Part shown: one piece after another, positions 61,265 through 64,000 of the stretch | Layout: each line of letters starts with the position of its first letter | Position numbering within the stretch: position 1 is the stretch's first letter | Source of the DNA: Hydractinia symbiolongicarpus | Taxonomy: Eukaryota; Cnidaria; Hydrozoa; Anthoathecata; Hydractiniidae | DNA length: 64,000 bases | Reading direction: 5' to 3' | NCBI RefSeq assembly: GCF_029227915.1 | Contig: NC_079875.1 | Coordinates: forward strand, 19,587,001 to 19,651,000 | Notes under the pieces: model-generated | Databases searched by the model: none | The model's input: only the letters and a program-made list of their open reading frames with translations | What the model was told of the DNA's origin: nothing | Program-made: the position numbers and the translations under genes

Positions 61265-64000
61265 TTAATGGATCATCCGCGAAATTAATTTCTTGTGAAA
61301 GATTCGAGAAGTACAACAAAATTGAAAAAAAAAACAGATAAAAAAGCTTAGATCACTGTTTAGATAGTCTGTTCTTTTTTCCTCGCAAAGAAATTGGTTA
61401 ATTTAGGTCAAAATTCAAACACCTTTAAAAAATTCCGACCCTTGCGAATTAAAATCGGCAAAAATCTCGTCAACCCAAATTGGCCCTAATTTTTTTGGCT
61501 CCTAAATTTTTTCACGTTAACTTTCGTCATTTAGGGTTGACAAAACTTGGGCCGATAATATATGCTATAACATTTTCACACAACTGATTTTATTCAATGT
61601 CCGAAAAAACAACAACAAAAAACTAATTCGTCTAGGTCAGGCAGATTAATAAATGTTTGTATGCAATGCGTCGTTCGGATTATTAACTTGTTTTGTTTAC
61701 TTGCTGTTTCAAATAGTTCCACTTATTAAAATTAAAAAAATTGTGTAGACAGTAAGCAAAAATAAGGTCAGAAAAATATTTAAATATATTTGTCTGAAAT
61801 GTTTTGAACTAGTCAAAGAAACTTAAAGATAGCAACCCCGATGGTTTGGAGCAAGGCAACTTTTCGGACAAAAAAAATCCAAAAGTTTTTCCATCCGCAT
61901 TTTCGTTTTAATGTACGTTTGTTTCAGTGAATGGAATCACTTGCTTAAATCCGTAAAGAGAAGAAAGATCGCCGATAATAATGCGGAGAACAATAGAACT
62001 AATCACTCAAAAACTGCAGTATATATGCTGATTGAATAGCTGCAGAATATTTTTTATAAATTTGGCAAATGTTTACGACCAATTATTATGCACAGATGCC
62101 TGAAAAACAAAATTGCGAAATGCTTTTCATCTACATGTTGTAGTTGCAGAGAGAAAGTGATGTGCGGGAGAATAAAAGTTGGGAAAGAAATGTAGTAAAA
62201 AGATTTTTATACTGTTAAGGCTGGATAAATATGCAAAGCTTTCGGAAAGAAATATAAGTAGGGTATATGTAAGACTTACCAAACTTGTAAATTCATCAGT
62301 TAGCCTCATAATACCCTTCTTTTAATTAGCTAGACAGTCACAACCTTTCCGTATAAACAAAAATAGCAATGGCGTTTTATTCCTTCTTCAAATTTATCTT
62401 CGTATATGACAATATTTGTATGTAAACAGTATAAGCATAGATAAACAAACTGTCTTCTACATTTCTGTCTTTGATTGTTCTCCTTTTTCGTAATGAAAAA
62501 CGAGAAGTTACGCCAAACCTTTTATATGCATAAAAAGTAACAATGATTTTCTGTCTAAGGTCAAGTGTATGTGAGAAATGAAATTAAAACCCTGTGAAAA
62601 GTTTAAGTAGCCATTTCACATTCCAATTGTCGCATATTTTCCCCATTTTTTGCCCAAATTTGAAGTGTTGTTAGTGTTGTTGAAAATTCCACATAAATTC
62701 CTTTGTTTATCAAGTTTTTTAAAATTTAACCTTAACAATTTATTTTTTGGTCTACTTTGACAGTTTAAGTTTCTAAGAATAGCCTTGTTTTCAAAATAAT
62801 TATTTTTTTCAAATATAAATAAAATCCAAACAGAATATTATATTGGTCTTAAAAATTCAGTTATGTCATGATAATTTTATTTTCTATCTGAATATTTGAA
62901 GTGCTCAGAACCATTATAAAATTTTAGATGACGTCACAATTATTATAATTAATGAAATTCGGGAAAGGTGTATTAACCTAAACTTAGCGATAGCTAAACA
63001 AAAATGGTCTTCTTATTTTTAGTAACTAACCAAAATAAAAGAATCGATTTGACATTAAAAAATTAATGCTGACGCATAATTTTTTGCCCACGTCAACATT
63101 ATCAACAGTATACTGTAATCTTCAGTGTATTCATTATTTCTCAAAACTTCTGGGTTTTTTATTGGATCTATAAAAAGCAAATTAAATTTTTTTCTAGGTA
63201 AATCTACATTTTTGTTTTTCACTAAAAAGTCCGAAACTCCTGACGGACATTGAAACACGATTTAATGCTACAAATACAAATTCTCATCCTTCCAACAGAA
63301 AGTTAAAACAAACTGACTTTATATAATTTTATGGACGCCATAATTCGTTGAAAATTATAAGCCGTGTAACGAAAAATAAAGATTATATGTATATATATTA
63401 TATCTTAACTAAGAGATAATTCTGACGTAACTGCGAACAGGTCATTTAAATACTGAATAACATATTGTAATTGAAAATACTTTTTTCGATGAACTTATAA
63501 ATTTCCAGAAAAGGTCACAAGATGTTAACTGTTGCTGCTTCAATGCCTCTGCTATCGCTCGTTCTTGGCCAGTTACGTAACGGTAACATTCACTTAGGTC
63601 AAAAAAATTATATTTCATGGGTATTCATTTTCGCAAATAATATCTTAAAAATGATCTTACAGGCGATAGTTCTCCGCACACCAAGAAATATAGTCAAACA
63701 TTTGTTAGTTATTATAAATAAAAAACTTTAACCATATGTTTCGACATTTTTTGCTTTTCAATTGCGCAATATTTGTGCAAAATAAAGGTATAAATTTATT
63801 AAAAGTCAGTTATTCTAAAAGGTCATTTATTTCTGTTCGGGTCACACAACCAGTGGAAATTTAATAGGTGTAAAGAGTTGTGAAACAGTGTTTCCTATAA
63901 GAGATATAGCGAACGGCCTGGGTTACTTAATTATTTCATGATTTTAGTAGCTGCGAATATTGAGCTTGCATGTCAACCTCGTCCCCTGGGCTTTTTGTCT
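61265..64000. other. AT-rich interval with no recognised gene
   Basis: Short frames only (for example minus 62,127-62,309 and 63,055-63,258, plus 63,522-63,731), none with a domain. It is likely upstream or intronic DNA. I see no element ends. Confidence 0.4.

Noticed and set aside
1-64000. tRNA or rRNA genes
   Set aside because: No cloverleaf with a convincing GGTTCRANYCC-type T-arm and matching acceptor, and no rRNA-like segments were seen by eye.
61265-64000. Short open frames near the right edge as exons of a gene
   Set aside because: No splice-bounded, domain-bearing exon could be identified; composition matches the non-coding background.

Overview
The window is eukaryotic, AT-rich, intron-bearing DNA that looks animal. 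The mix of mobile elements (Helentron with an endonuclease tail, BEL/Pao, THAP-DDE, hAT, canonical Helitron ends, and a Polinton with a SAP-headed polymerase) together with a DAN/gremlin-type secreted protein and a cytochrome P450 exon points to a cnidarian, probably a hydrozoan. The host assignment is inference; the element classes are read from the sequence. Almost everything recognisable is mobile-element DNA, and nearly every element is broken.

Layout. 1-10.7 kb: essentially gene-free, with two very short Helitron relics, diverged duplications and small inverted repeats. 10.77-11.11 kb: a PIF/Harbinger-type MITE with TTA target duplications. 11.5-13.85 kb: a hAT element with a 5'-truncated, frameshifted transposase. 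14.3-17.6 kb: two neighbouring multi-exon, element-like genes with AT-hook, PHD-like and Ulp1 protease signatures. 18.5-25.1 kb: a decayed Helentron (HUH Rep, PIF1-like helicase, AP-type endonuclease) split by a hexanucleotide microsatellite of about 420 bp. 25.87-26.07 kb: two perfect palindromes (46 and 152 bp). 26.5-28.35 kb: a BEL/Pao gag-protease remnant without reverse transcriptase. 28.4-32.4 kb: repeat fragments, a ZAD-like zinc-finger relic and a 30-bp tandem repeat.

The centrepiece is a Polinton/Maverick (adintovirus-like) provirus of about 15.8 kb at 33,617-49,461. It is bounded by inverted repeats, is visibly more GC-rich than its surroundings, and is packed with intronless genes whose stop and start codons often abut. 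From left to right: a SAP-headed repeat protein, small cysteine-rich and membrane proteins, a minor-capsid/penton-like jelly roll (-), a conserved structural protein with a C-terminal membrane anchor, a coiled-coil/membrane protein (-), the major capsid protein, a small virion-like protein, the retroviral-type integrase, then on the minus strand a BRO/MSV199-like protein, two zinc/HNH-type proteins, three small membrane proteins and protein-primed DNA polymerase B. Capsid, integrase and polymerase are all frameshifted or carry stops, so this is a dead copy. No packaging ATPase or adenovirus-type protease was recognised.

The Polinton is flanked on both sides by minus-strand non-autonomous Helitrons arranged head-to-tail (32.39-33.29 kb, 49.46-50.22 kb, 52.35-55.45 kb). 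A 1.9-kb terminal-inverted-repeat element lies between two of these blocks (50.36-52.28 kb).

55.9-60.1 kb holds the likely host genes on the minus strand: an intact cystine-knot (DAN/gremlin-like) secreted protein and a first exon of a cytochrome P450, separated by a THAP-DDE transposon. 60.54-61.26 kb is a piggyBac-type MITE with perfect 16-bp TIRs and TTAA duplications. 61.3-64 kb shows nothing recognisable.
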